A DNA stretch of 64,000 nucleotides from Prevotella lacticifex (GTDB lineage: Bacteria > Bacteroidota > Bacteroidia > Bacteroidales > Bacteroidaceae). Below, piece by piece: positions 16,252 through 25,289 of the stretch. The translations under genes and the position numbers were made by a program. Below the pieces are notes generated by a model, which saw only the letters and a program-made list of their open reading frames with translations, made no database searches and had not been told where the DNA came from. How positions within the stretch are numbered: position 1 is the stretch's first letter; every line of letters begins with the position of its first letter. The DNA lies in assembly GCF_019973375.1 (NCBI RefSeq), contig NZ_BPTV01000002.1, forward strand, positions 186,001 to 250,000, given 5' to 3'.

Positions 16252-18135
16252 TCAATGTTGGTTTAAAGCGTTCTTAAGTCTATCGTTAAAATGTGAAGAT
16301 AGTTCAGTTAAGTAATCTTTAAAAGGTTCTAAGTTTTTAATGCTCTTAATAAATGAAGAAGCAGCTGGTTGAATTTCTTCTATTCTTACTTGATTAAATA
16401 AAATTTTTAACCTTTCTAAACTATTTCTAATCAAAAGACCTTCACTATCAGCACATAGAATTCTCCATGACTGCACGTCTGAAGCATTTTTTCTTAGTTT
16501 ATTATTTAATAGGTATGTAAACATATCACAGTCCGTCTCAGAACTGTATTCAACAGAGAAAATTCTTTTTTCTTCCGGTTTCAACGTTGTAATAGTTGGA
16601 AAATGTTTATATAAACGAAAGAAATCTCTGTGAACTTTGGCACTAATCATACTTTCAACAGGAACAGAGTTTTTTATAGATTCTCTTGAAAGCCAGAAGT
16701 AGTCCTTTAAATCAACTTTTGATAAAGATGGCTCTGACGACAACCAATTCATTAGTATAGGAGAAGTCCAGTTTTCTTTCCATCTTTCTGATTTTATATC
16801 TTTATCTTTAGCTTCTTTTTCTACGGTATCAATATCTATTATACAGCCATGGCTCTTTTTTAAAGTATCATCAGAAACTTCAAAATTGTATAAGTCCTCA
16901 AAACGGTCTCTATAAAGTGGACTATATTCCAAGACCATTAACTTAACCATAATTTCCGGACGGATATCATGAAATCCAGCAACATCAGCTAATTGTAGTC
17001 TTAAATCTAATGTGTTGAGAAAACGTTTAAGTTGTCTTGGATTTCCATTAAGGAAATGTTCCATTAAAGGAAGAATAGGGACAAGCCTTTCTACTGATGT
17101 AAAATTCACTTTATCACAATCGTGTTTCATATTGCAGATAGCATATTTACTGTGTTTATCTGTTTCCCTAAACTTAAGGAATTTATTAATTGGTTCATCT
17201 TTTTGCCCCTCTGGTAAATATTTTCTGCATAATAACAGTAAGATATATGTTTCTTGTTCACTAAAAGACAACTTTGGCAGCTTGAAAGGAATCTGTATCA
17301 ACTTTTCAAGATAGTCTGAAAAAGGACTATATCTATTTCTGTCATCATTTGATGCATTATTCTTAGGATAATGTTTGTTGATAGCATATTCCAAAATTCT
17401 CTCGTCAGCGCCAATGACAAAGGCTGTACCATTTACATTTAAGAACAACTTAACTGCTTCAAGACATTCAATTATTCTATCCGGACTACATCTGTCTAAA
17501 TCATCTATATAAACGACGACGCATTTATAGTTGGCATCCTTTATTATTTCTTCTAAACTTTTGCGAAATTGAGAAATAAAACGGGATGTGTTATATGGAC
17601 TAATTTCAGAAATCAATCTATCGTAATCTTCCTTTTTTACCAATCCTTTAAGTTCATCCCAAGTTGGTAGTATTGAACTTATACTTGACGGAACAATCTT
17701 TGAATATATTTTTTTTAAACAAATTACACCCGCTTTTAAGTAGTTAAGTCTTCTAAATAAATCGTCTACTTTATCAAAAAAATCTTTTCGTTTAGATATA
17801 TCATTTACAACGCTTGTAAGGATTTGTTCTATAAGTGTTAATTTTGTATTCTCATAGTTTTCAAACTGCCAACTATTGAATTCAATCTGGAGAACTTTGT
17901 TGTTTATCTTAGGCTGTCCGTCTGGTATTTTCGCATTTTCTGCTGCTATTTTAGAAATCCACGAATTCAAAGATTCCTGCATCAAGAGCATAAGGCTACT
18001 TTTTCCGGACCCCCAGTCGCCAAATATGCCAATTGATGTCGGCAACATGTCTTTTTGTAGGATAATCTTAGCCAGCAAGTCCGCATGGACTTGATAGCCT
18101 AACATATCTATGTATGATTCGGTATCTTTCCACAT
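16252..18135 (-). CDS. qatA: QatA, KAP-type P-loop ATPase of the Qat system
   Basis: This 627-aa ATPase is the first gene of the Qat operon. The Walker A motif GDWGSGKS is at residues 39-46, and a Walker B VVVYIDDLDRC near 215 matches KAP-family NTPases. The LDRCSPDRIIECLEAVKLFL segment is a KAP hallmark. Unlike many KAP proteins it lacks obvious transmembrane helices between the Walker motifs. Order and lengths (627, 238, 465, 236 residues) match complete qatABCD loci. An AT-rich 80-bp gap separates it from the next operon; no consensus promoter is visible there. Confidence 0.92.
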   Translation of the reverse strand: MWKDTESYIDMLGYQVHADLLAKIILQKDMLPTSIGIFGDWGSGKSSLMLLMQESLNSWISKIAAENAKIPDGQPKINNKVLQIEFNSWQFENYENTKLTLIEQILTSVVNDISKRKDFFDKVDDLFRRLNYLKAGVICLKKIYSKIVPSSISSILPTWDELKGLVKKEDYDRLISEISPYNTSRFISQFRKSLEEIIKDANYKCVVVYIDDLDRCSPDRIIECLEAVKLFLNVNGTAFVIGADERILEYAINKHYPKNNASNDDRNRYSPFSDYLEKLIQIPFKLPKLSFSEQETYILLLLCRKYLPEGQKDEPINKFLKFRETDKHSKYAICNMKHDCDKVNFTSVERLVPILPLMEHFLNGNPRQLKRFLNTLDLRLQLADVAGFHDIRPEIMVKLMVLEYSPLYRDRFEDLYNFEVSDDTLKKSHGCIIDIDTVEKEAKDKDIKSERWKENWTSPILMNWLSSEPSLSKVDLKDYFWLSRESIKNSVPVESMISAKVHRDFFRLYKHFPTITTLKPEEKRIFSVEYSSETDCDMFTYLLNNKLRKNASDVQSWRILCADSEGLLIRNSLERLKILFNQVRIEEIQPAASSFIKSIKNLEPFKDYLTELSSHFNDRLKNALNQH

Positions 18136-18214
18136 AAAATTTTAAATCTTATATTATATAGCTTGAGATTCTTTGCTTTAGTTTAAATTTTAAAAGATTA
18201 CTTAGTTTACCATT

Positions 18215-18952
18215 TCAGAACCGTTTCTTCTTCTTTCCAATGTATCTTACTATATAGGTAAAATCCATGTCTTTATTTTCTACATGATAAAGTCCGCTGG
18301 AAAGTATAATTTCTACCTTTTGGTCTATTATTATGTATCGGTCATGATGTGAAGCACTACCGGGTAGAACAGTAACCCTCCAATCAGAACAACGACTCTC
18401 CAAATCAGTTTTTCCCGTATCATTTAATTCAAAACAATCTATTAGCAGTACTTTCTTGGGCAATATTTTTTCAAGAAAATTGATATCAGTATGCTCTTGA
18501 GTTGAATCTCTCGATATATATTTATCGTATATGACAACGTGTGATGCCCTTTGGCATAGTGATTTCAGATGCATTATTGCCTTCTGTCTGTCATCATCTT
18601 TTTCATACGATCCCACCAAATCATTTTCTATCTTTTCATCATCATCATTAATATTGACATATGGAAACGTAGAACTTGATTCTGAGAGGATTATTTTATA
18701 GGGAGTTCTTTGTGCTACTTCTTCAAGACTTAGATCTGTCAATTTTGCTTTTGTAAGTGCTTTCTGTAACGACATCTGCAATTTTAAACCTGTATCAGTA
18801 TATTGCTTAGTACATGTTACAACCCTTCCACCCTTCATAAAATGAAAAAGGTGTCTTATTGTCTTACTTAACTTAGATGTATCATTAAGAAACTCATGAT
18901 ACTTTATAAAGAGTTCATTGTCCAATACAACACCATCAACCAAATTACTCAT
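18215..18952 (-). CDS. PLD/MIT-C-terminal-like protein, putative effector
   Basis: The protein (245 residues from the ATG at 18952, which lies 2 bp after the AAA gene stop; an upstream ATG at 18988 would add 12) has a C-terminal SHHDRYIIID followed by VEIILSSGLYH. This resembles half of a phospholipase D-type active site (His, Asp, then a Ser-rich strand), as in MIT C-terminal or PLD-like domains. A single catalytic half-site implies a dimer if it is active. It is the last gene of the operon with a DUF262 and an AAA ATPase, so it may be a nuclease effector. No signal peptide is present. Confidence 0.65.
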   Translation of the reverse strand: MSNLVDGVVLDNELFIKYHEFLNDTSKLSKTIRHLFHFMKGGRVVTCTKQYTDTGLKLQMSLQKALTKAKLTDLSLEEVAQRTPYKIILSESSSTFPYVNINDDDEKIENDLVGSYEKDDDRQKAIMHLKSLCQRASHVVIYDKYISRDSTQEHTDINFLEKILPKKVLLIDCFELNDTGKTDLESRCSDWRVTVLPGSASHHDRYIIIDQKVEIILSSGLYHVENKDMDFTYIVRYIGKKKKRF

Positions 18953-18953
18953 A

Positions 18954-19973
18954 TCAACCGATCTCCAATAAGTCATTAAGTGAGACATCGAAGAATCCTT
19001 CAGGGAAATCAGAACTCAGCTTGCCATTACTCTCAATATTGATCTTTAAGAAAGAATCCTCAACACTCTGTTTATAATAAATGATAATATCTTCGGGTGA
19101 TATTTCATTTGAATAAACCTGATATTGTAACTTCTCTATTAAGTTTTCAGAATGAGTTTCTATAAGAAGTTGGATACCTCCTTTAATAATGCGGGAGAAG
19201 AATACTCCTAACCTTGACTGGGCGGCTGGATGCAAATGGATTTCGGGATTTTCTATCATTAAAACATCTCCCTTGTTTGCCCTAAGACACATGATCAATA
19301 CTTTTACAAGATAACTTACGCCAACTCCAAGTTGTTGTGGCAAGATATTATCTAACCCATCAGCAGTATAACTAACCTTTATCTGTGTACTAGTAATCTC
19401 CTCGGTTTTAACATCAAATGGTATTGATAGAATATAACTTAGCCACTGCCCAACTTGATAGCTTAATGTAAGAGATGTTCTTGTGTTAAAGCAGATGCTT
19501 TCATTTAAGGGTTTAGACTGCTCATGAAAGAATGTTCCAAAAATGTATTCTCCTTGAATACCAACTTTATATTTAGGGTTATACAATTCTCCATCCATCT
19601 TATAGCCCAATCGATTGGCTGATAGATAGTAGACATTTTTCTCCAAATCGTAAAAGCCATTTGACTTTGTTGAAGGTGCAGTTATGATATTACTGTCAGA
19701 TAAAACCATCTCACCATTATCTGAATTTAAGACGACGGAATATTCTTCAGCAGCTGTATTACGATTTCTGTTTGTTGCAAAAGTGAAATCGAAATTTGAC
19801 AGTAGTATCTTGCTATTCTCAACATTCTTGTCATGATATAAAGCTGAAAGAATAGCAGAGAAGCAGGCAGATTTTCCCGTTGAATTTAAACCTGTCAAGA
19901 CTGTAATTGGACTTAATTTTAGTCTCGCCTCATTTATACTTCTAAAATTTTTTATGTTTACTTCCTTAAGCAT
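18954..19973 (-). CDS. AAA ATPase (OLD/RecF-like, DUF3696-type)
   Basis: This protein of about 339 residues starts MLKEVNIKNFRSINEARL, typical of SMC/RecF/OLD-type ATPases, followed by Walker A GLNSTGKS. Toward the C-terminus VLMIENPEIHLHPAAQSRLG gives the Walker B region and LLIETHSENLIEKL the H-loop. It lacks a TOPRIM nuclease domain, so it needs a partner. The ATG at 19973 overlaps the DUF262 stop by 8 bp; an alternative ATG is at 19988. The operon placement suggests that it senses phage activity and controls the PLD-like protein (inference). Confidence 0.82.
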   Translation of the reverse strand: MLKEVNIKNFRSINEARLKLSPITVLTGLNSTGKSACFSAILSALYHDKNVENSKILLSNFDFTFATNRNRNTAAEEYSVVLNSDNGEMVLSDSNIITAPSTKSNGFYDLEKNVYYLSANRLGYKMDGELYNPKYKVGIQGEYIFGTFFHEQSKPLNESICFNTRTSLTLSYQVGQWLSYILSIPFDVKTEEITSTQIKVSYTADGLDNILPQQLGVGVSYLVKVLIMCLRANKGDVLMIENPEIHLHPAAQSRLGVFFSRIIKGGIQLLIETHSENLIEKLQYQVYSNEISPEDIIIYYKQSVEDSFLKINIESNGKLSSDFPEGFFDVSLNDLLEIG

Positions 19974-21114
19974 AGTTGTAAAGTTCATTTAGAATTTCAT
20001 CGATCAGTTCTTTCCTTTCCACAACTTTTGTTACAGAGTCAACATTGCTTCCATTGAAGGAACCAGACATATCCCAATCTTTCTTTTTAATACTTACTAT
20101 TTGTTTTGTCCTTAATGGATTCTTATTCACAACGGGGAAAGAGAATACATAAGTTAGTGTTTCGAACAAGGGCATACTAACGGGACGTCTACTACTACCT
20201 TCCTCATGGGCGAACCGGAAACCATCGGAACCCATTATATCGTATATATAATCCATTGACGACAAAAAACGATGTTCTAAATCTTTAATTAGTCCATCAT
20301 CCGCCTTATTATTTAGGAAAATCATCGTGCTGGCAAGAAAATCATCTATATCACTTTTGTAGCTGATGTCCTTTCCGTTGTTTAACTTCTTTACCCTTTC
20401 AGAAAAACCCCATAACAACATAAAAGAAACGCTTCTTAAAATTAAGTACGTATCTTTTTTCCGTTTCTCTGGTATACTATTACCTGTTGCTTTGAGGAAA
20501 CTACCATTTTCCATTCGAAGATATTTCAACATCTCTGTAGCTTTGCCCATATAAAGAGCTTCTCGCATTTCTTGGTGCGTGAGCTGAGTACCACCCCTGT
20601 TTACTCTATCAAATATATCATACTTTACCCTTTCTGGAGTTGGAGGTTGTATTATATAGAAAGATAACTGATAATCTTCAAAAGCGCCACGCATTTTAGG
20701 AGGTAAGGTAGAGAATTTTTTTCCATTGAAACTTGGCATTACATGCAGTCCATTAAGGGTGAACTTGTCATCTTGGAAATCAATGATTGTAGTTATCCTT
20801 TGCTTACCATCAACAATTTGTTTGTTTCCATCACGATCCTCAAACAGATAGATAACAGGTATAGGAATACCCATAAGTATTGACTCTACCAATTCACTCA
20901 TTTGTGAGCTTTTCCATACATTGTTACGTTGAAATTCTGGAGAGATCTCTAACTCATGGCGTTTTTCAACAAGTATTTTCACATGACTACAACTGAATTG
21001 CGCCCTGTTCACTCTTACTTCCGCAGGATAAACTTCATCTGAAGAACTATTCTCTTCATCAACTTCTCCTTCTAATTTCTCTTCTTTTAAGTCTTCCGTA
21101 TTAAATTTATCCAT
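19966..21114 (-). CDS. DUF262 (GmrS/ParB-like) protein
   Basis: The 382-aa protein has an acidic N-terminal tail and then the DUF262 core: SPEFQRNNVWK near residue 58, LMGIPIPVIYLFED near 80-93 and DGKQR at 102-106. RGGTQLTHQEMREALY is also characteristic. No DUF1524 nuclease part is present. Its first codons overlap by 8 bp the end of an upstream truncated reading frame, and its end overlaps the AAA gene, so three or four genes were translationally coupled. It probably supplies NTP-dependent sensing in a defence module. Confidence 0.87.
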   Translation of the reverse strand: MDKFNTEDLKEEKLEGEVDEENSSSDEVYPAEVRVNRAQFSCSHVKILVEKRHELEISPEFQRNNVWKSSQMSELVESILMGIPIPVIYLFEDRDGNKQIVDGKQRITTIIDFQDDKFTLNGLHVMPSFNGKKFSTLPPKMRGAFEDYQLSFYIIQPPTPERVKYDIFDRVNRGGTQLTHQEMREALYMGKATEMLKYLRMENGSFLKATGNSIPEKRKKDTYLILRSVSFMLLWGFSERVKKLNNGKDISYKSDIDDFLASTMIFLNNKADDGLIKDLEHRFLSSMDYIYDIMGSDGFRFAHEEGSSRRPVSMPLFETLTYVFSFPVVNKNPLRTKQIVSIKKKDWDMSGSFNGSNVDSVTKVVERKELIDEILNELYNYA

Positions 21115-21457
21115 GACAAAGTTTACTATCTAATTTATAACATTCTGGCATCTCTTCAAGATACGCCTTTGACTTGGACTCCATCGTAATGTATTGACAG
21201 GTGAGGTCGATGAGGTTCTTGAGATCGTGGATGTCTCTGTCTTCCCACTTTCTTATGTAGTGCGTCTCGTCGTTACCTAACCACGTAGCGCGGCGGACGA
21301 GTTCATTGATACTAGAGTTGTATATTTTGTTGACACAGCTTCCAAAGGCTTCTTTATTGGTCGTTTTTCTCCCGATCTCAATGTGACATCCATTGTATAC
21401 CTTTTCCAGCCATTTCCTTTGTTCCTGAAGGATATAGTCGTTACAGCCATTTCCTTG
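21107..21457 (-). pseudogene. DUF4145-like gene fragment upstream of the DUF262 operon
   Basis: On the minus strand a 116-residue open frame ends in TAA at 21107-21109, overlapping the DUF262 ATG by 8 bp. It reads like the C-terminal part of a DUF4145/HEPN-like helical protein: VRRATWLGNDETHYIRKW, then DIHDLKNLIDLTCQYI. A stop and unrelated polysaccharide-gene sequence lie at its 5' side, so the beginning of the gene is gone. It was probably the first gene of the operon. The C-terminal 59 codons of the neighbouring 477-aa gene use the same DNA in another frame. Confidence 0.55.
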
Positions 21458-22710
21458 TCACACATGGGCACTACCCCGGTGCTTCTGACTGTTGTGGTGT
21501 TTCTTCTTTCTGGATTACCCCCCCCTAAGAGGTGCAGCGCTAAAACTTTTGCCTTATGACGGCATCGGTGATAGAATATTCTAGCACGTTGCTTTAAAGC
21601 TGGCCTTAGCTCTTTATCTATTAGCTTGATAAGGTCCTTTGTTGTATCGAGTTTTTTAAAGAATTCAGTTCTTTTAGGATGTGGCACTGCGCTTTTCTCA
21701 ATAGCTGGATTGAACCTAAAGGCATCGTTATATGCTGATTCAGTATAAGCTATTTTGGTAAAGTCCAATGCCTGCTGTCCTTTCTCCGTACGGACAAGTA
21801 GAAGGCTGGCGCCCTTGTCATCATCCATTTGGGGATGAACCTTGTCAATGCCCCAGTAATCAGCTATCGTTATATCACTCTTGCTTCTTCCGCACTTGGC
21901 CTGACAATTATAGCAGGAAGGACGAAGTATCATATCAGAAAGGAAAGCCCGCATAAAATGGTTGTCGCCATTATATGAGCTCATAGTATATGACTTATCT
22001 GACTCATTATAGCTCAGCGTGAAGTTGAAACGCTTCCAGCCTTGTGGCTTGTCTCTGAACTTTATATCTAAGATGGCTCGCTTCCCAGCCTGTGTAACCT
22101 CATCAAGGTACATTTCCCATACCTTTGGGCTGGGTACGCCATGGCACACAAAATCTACGGCAAGCAGATTTTCATAATCCTTGCGTAAATAGTGCTTGAG
22201 ACCTGCTATTTGACAAGGAGTACCACTGAATAGGACTTTGCGACCTTCTTTTAGATATTTCTTTGCAAGACTTAGAGAATTATCCATCTTCGCCTGTAGA
22301 TATTTGCTGCCACGGAAAGCGGCTAATCCCTCAATCGTCTCTGTCGGCACTATCTCTACCTGCCAGTCATCAGTGAACTTAGCACCGAATACAACGCCGC
22401 CCTCATTGATAACCTTTTCGGCCAGAATGGTAAAGACCCCTCCTGACGAGCTGTCTTTCCTTATCTCTTCATTCTTGTTAAGAGCTGCATACACGTTCTT
22501 TGGCTTGGCCTCCTCAGCAGGGTTGTGGAAAGGGCAGACCTTGACACACGCCTGGCAATCAATACATAGATTTGTATCTACCTTAGGGTAAAGAAAGCCT
22601 TCGTTATCCTCTACCATCGTAATGCATTGTTTCGGGCAGACAGTCTTACAAGCTGTGCACCCGCAGCAAACCTGATTACCTTTATTCTTTATGAGATCTT
22701 GAACGGTCAT
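21277..22710 (-). CDS. F420 hydrogenase/dehydrogenase beta-subunit-like protein (polysaccharide locus)
   Basis: The 477-aa protein has an N-terminal ferredoxin-like region with two CxxCxxCxxxCP clusters (CCGCTACKTVCP and CIDCQACVKVCP) and a coenzyme F420 hydrogenase beta-subunit C-terminal region (GTPCQIAGLKHYL, FVCHGVPSPKVWEMYL). In Bacteroidales such genes sit in capsule and O-antigen clusters and are thought to perform redox steps on sugars. It reads with the adjacent flippase gene. The last 60 or so residues look foreign: they follow an eight-base G tract (8 C on the plus strand, 21518-21525) and overlap the DUF4145-like frame, so the natural C-terminus may have been replaced. Confidence 0.8.
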   Translation of the reverse strand: MTVQDLIKNKGNQVCCGCTACKTVCPKQCITMVEDNEGFLYPKVDTNLCIDCQACVKVCPFHNPAEEAKPKNVYAALNKNEEIRKDSSSGGVFTILAEKVINEGGVVFGAKFTDDWQVEIVPTETIEGLAAFRGSKYLQAKMDNSLSLAKKYLKEGRKVLFSGTPCQIAGLKHYLRKDYENLLAVDFVCHGVPSPKVWEMYLDEVTQAGKRAILDIKFRDKPQGWKRFNFTLSYNESDKSYTMSSYNGDNHFMRAFLSDMILRPSCYNCQAKCGRSKSDITIADYWGIDKVHPQMDDDKGASLLLVRTEKGQQALDFTKIAYTESAYNDAFRFNPAIEKSAVPHPKRTEFFKKLDTTKDLIKLIDKELRPALKQRARIFYHRCRHKAKVLALHLLGGGNPERRNTTTVRSTGVVPMCDKEMAVTTISFRNKGNGWKRYTMDVTLRSGEKRPIKKPLEAVSTKYTTLVSMNSSAALRG

Positions 22711-22770
22711 GACTTATTTAATGTTCAGTTGAGCTGGAGTTGTGACTAAATATTGCCAATTGCCTTTCAT

Positions 22771-24309
22771 CTATGCTTTATGGAATTTATGGTATACGGC
22801 TACAACTCTCTCCTTAATGATTACTTTCTCATCCTTGCTCGTTCCCAAGAAATAGGCAGATGCTATGGTGCTGATTACACATAATGTGCACACGATAAGG
22901 AAACTAAACAGATTGACTGTCATTTCATTGTAAGCAAGTAATGGTACTATGGAGGCTACTATGGCTACAGCCAAAATAGGTAGCACAACTTTTCGTGCGT
23001 ATGTCATCATGGGAAGGTCTATGAGATTACGCATCATGTATACTCGTGTAATCTGTGTTATTATGGCAATGCATCCATGCACGATATAGACACTCTCCGG
23101 ATTGCCACCGAGTTTCAAGACGACGTATGCTATAGGGACAATGCATAAGAGTAATCCTCCACAAACTGCCTGATACAACTTAACCCTACCGGTTGCCTGG
23201 TTAGCGACGATATAAGGATTAGCGAGTGTCTCTGTCAGCATGATAAAGGCAATTAATCGAAAGAACCATACGGTATGTTCTGGTACTATGCCAAGCCAAA
23301 CATGAAGGATTTGATGAGCTTCTAATGATATCGGGAGTACTATCAGAAAAAGCAAATAGAAACAGAACTTCGAACTTGTGAACATCAACTTATGCATCCT
23401 GTGGAGGTTTTGCTGAGCATACGACTTTGTAATCTGAGGGTTCACGGCAGTCTGTACATTTGCCACAAAGCCTTGGATTACGCCTTGCACTTGAACTGCA
23501 ATGCCGCGAGCTGCATTTACAGCCGGACCAAAGAACATGTTTAACAACATATTCAGCCCCTGAGTAAAAAGAACGCCTGCAATATTCCCCCAAAGACTCC
23601 AACCTGCAAAACTTGACATTTCTTTAAACAGAGTTTTGTCTACCTTAAAGGAGAAGTTCACCTCTGAGAAATGTCTTTTACAATATATGTTGTAGATGAA
23701 TCTGTCTAACAAGTTTACGCATAAGTAGAGGGCAGAGTACGTAATCAACTTGTCAAAAGGAGAGATGACGAGCATATAGACTATTATCAATTTTAGGACG
23801 ACATCCATTATTGATATATAGGCAAAAGCTCCCATGCGCTCATGCGCAATGATGTCCGCATTATAAGGAAGACTGATGATACCGACCATGCTTGCTATGA
23901 TGGAAAACTGATATACCCACATAGCAGCCGTCATTCTTTCCTCTGGAATAACCAACTTCTCGATCACAAACCATAATCCTACAGTCTCTGCAAGGATGAA
24001 GATAGCCAAGGCTATCATCATATGTATCTGCATGGCTGTGCGGAAGGTCGTCTTCAGATGTTCTTCATTACCTGTTGCTATATCGACATTCAGATACCGT
24101 TGTGTAGCGCTGGCCATAGCACCATTCAAGAAGCTAAACATGGAAACAACACCGCCAACCACATTATTGATACCATAGTCAGTAACACCAAGTGCCTGTA
24201 ATATGACACGGGATGTAAACAGAGATACTGCCATGGTAAAGAACATGCGGATGTATAACATCACGGTGTTCTTGGCTATGCGCTTGTTATTTTCAGAAGA
24301 AGTCGGCAT
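22771..24309 (-). CDS. Wzx-type oligosaccharide flippase (MATE/MVF-like)
   Basis: This 512-aa integral membrane protein has about 12-14 hydrophobic helices spread along its length. It starts with RIAKNTVMLYIRMFFTMAVS and GVTDYGINNVVGGVVSMFSF, typical of lipopolysaccharide flippases that move undecaprenyl-linked repeat units across the inner membrane. It lies 60 bp upstream of the F420-beta-like gene in the same direction, so the pair appears to be a fragment of a capsule or exopolysaccharide cluster; no glycosyltransferases remain. It is full length for the family. Confidence 0.88.
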   Translation of the reverse strand: MPTSSENNKRIAKNTVMLYIRMFFTMAVSLFTSRVILQALGVTDYGINNVVGGVVSMFSFLNGAMASATQRYLNVDIATGNEEHLKTTFRTAMQIHMMIALAIFILAETVGLWFVIEKLVIPEERMTAAMWVYQFSIIASMVGIISLPYNADIIAHERMGAFAYISIMDVVLKLIIVYMLVISPFDKLITYSALYLCVNLLDRFIYNIYCKRHFSEVNFSFKVDKTLFKEMSSFAGWSLWGNIAGVLFTQGLNMLLNMFFGPAVNAARGIAVQVQGVIQGFVANVQTAVNPQITKSYAQQNLHRMHKLMFTSSKFCFYLLFLIVLPISLEAHQILHVWLGIVPEHTVWFFRLIAFIMLTETLANPYIVANQATGRVKLYQAVCGGLLLCIVPIAYVVLKLGGNPESVYIVHGCIAIITQITRVYMMRNLIDLPMMTYARKVVLPILAVAIVASIVPLLAYNEMTVNLFSFLIVCTLCVISTIASAYFLGTSKDEKVIIKERVVAVYHKFHKA

Positions 24310-24353
24310 GAATTATAACTGTGTAAGCTATTTTGTTATTTAATTATACTTTA

Positions 24354-25289
24354 CTATTTCCGTTCTCCTGTGAGGATATAATTTCTCATATCTAGCGGTG
24401 TTTGAACATAATGCTCCAATGTTGAAATCATACGTTTCCGATCCCAATTAATGCCTCTATTGAGTACGGTATATTGGTGTGCGTTTTTTGAATCCTCATT
24501 GAGAAATTGGAAGAAAATGTATAGGAACTGCATTTCATATTTTCCTCTAAATCGTTTAGGATCTTTAAAAAGATATTCCTTACTCAATTCTATTTCCGCT
24601 TTAGATGTTTTAGGTGCTTTCGGATACAAAGCTTCAATTTCAGATATAGAATATGCATCTTTGTTTGATGCTTTCATCACTTGGTAATTAAATAGAACTG
24701 AGGGAAACGAATCTTTTAAGTTTACCTCATTAGAGGAGTCTATCCCTTTATGTTTAATAGCTCTATACCAAGCGTTGAATAGCAGAACACCCGAATGGAA
24801 TGCACTTAATTCTGAGTTAAAAAGATTTATAGTCTTTTGGTGTTTGCCACTAGAATCATTTCTACGGATTTTGTACTCATTTTCCAATATGTCCGATACA
24901 ACAGTTTGATCAACATATAAATTCTCTATTGAATAGCATGGCGTCACATATATACGTTTATTTAAAGTTGAATTATCATCGAAATCAGCATCAACAAAAT
25001 ATCGAGTTAAATATTTGTTGTATTCTGGCTTAGAAGCTATGTATTCGCACATAGAAATGACATTCTTTTTTCCGTCACAAGGTATTCCCCTTGCACATTT
25101 TCCCATAATATCTGCAACTCTATGAGGATAAAAACACAGGTCATAATTTTCTACAAAACAATATATAGCTTCGGCACCATAGCTTATAATTTGATGATTA
25201 AAATCCATAAAATAAGTTGGTTCACACTCGGCTTCTGCTAACAACAAATCTGGAGAGAACCTATCATTCTTTCTCATTTCTGATTCCAT
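24354..25289 (-). CDS. ariB: AriB, DUF4435 TOPRIM nuclease of the PARIS system
   Basis: The 311-aa protein carries DUF4435, an OLD-like TOPRIM fold. Visible landmarks are IYCFVENYD near residues 42-50 (catalytic Glu), YFVDADFDD near 97-105 (Asp pair) and TPCYSIENLYV near 116-126. In PARIS, AriB is held by the ATPase AriA and released when a phage anti-restriction protein is sensed, after which it cuts host tRNA. The gene overlaps ariA by 26 bp, and an internal ATG at 25277 could also be the start. Assignment rests on the pairing with an AAA_15-type ATPase and on matching sizes. Confidence 0.85.
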   Translation of the reverse strand: MESEMRKNDRFSPDLLLAEAECEPTYFMDFNHQIISYGAEAIYCFVENYDLCFYPHRVADIMGKCARGIPCDGKKNVISMCEYIASKPEYNKYLTRYFVDADFDDNSTLNKRIYVTPCYSIENLYVDQTVVSDILENEYKIRRNDSSGKHQKTINLFNSELSAFHSGVLLFNAWYRAIKHKGIDSSNEVNLKDSFPSVLFNYQVMKASNKDAYSISEIEALYPKAPKTSKAEIELSKEYLFKDPKRFRGKYEMQFLYIFFQFLNEDSKNAHQYTVLNRGINWDRKRMISTLEHYVQTPLDMRNYILTGERK

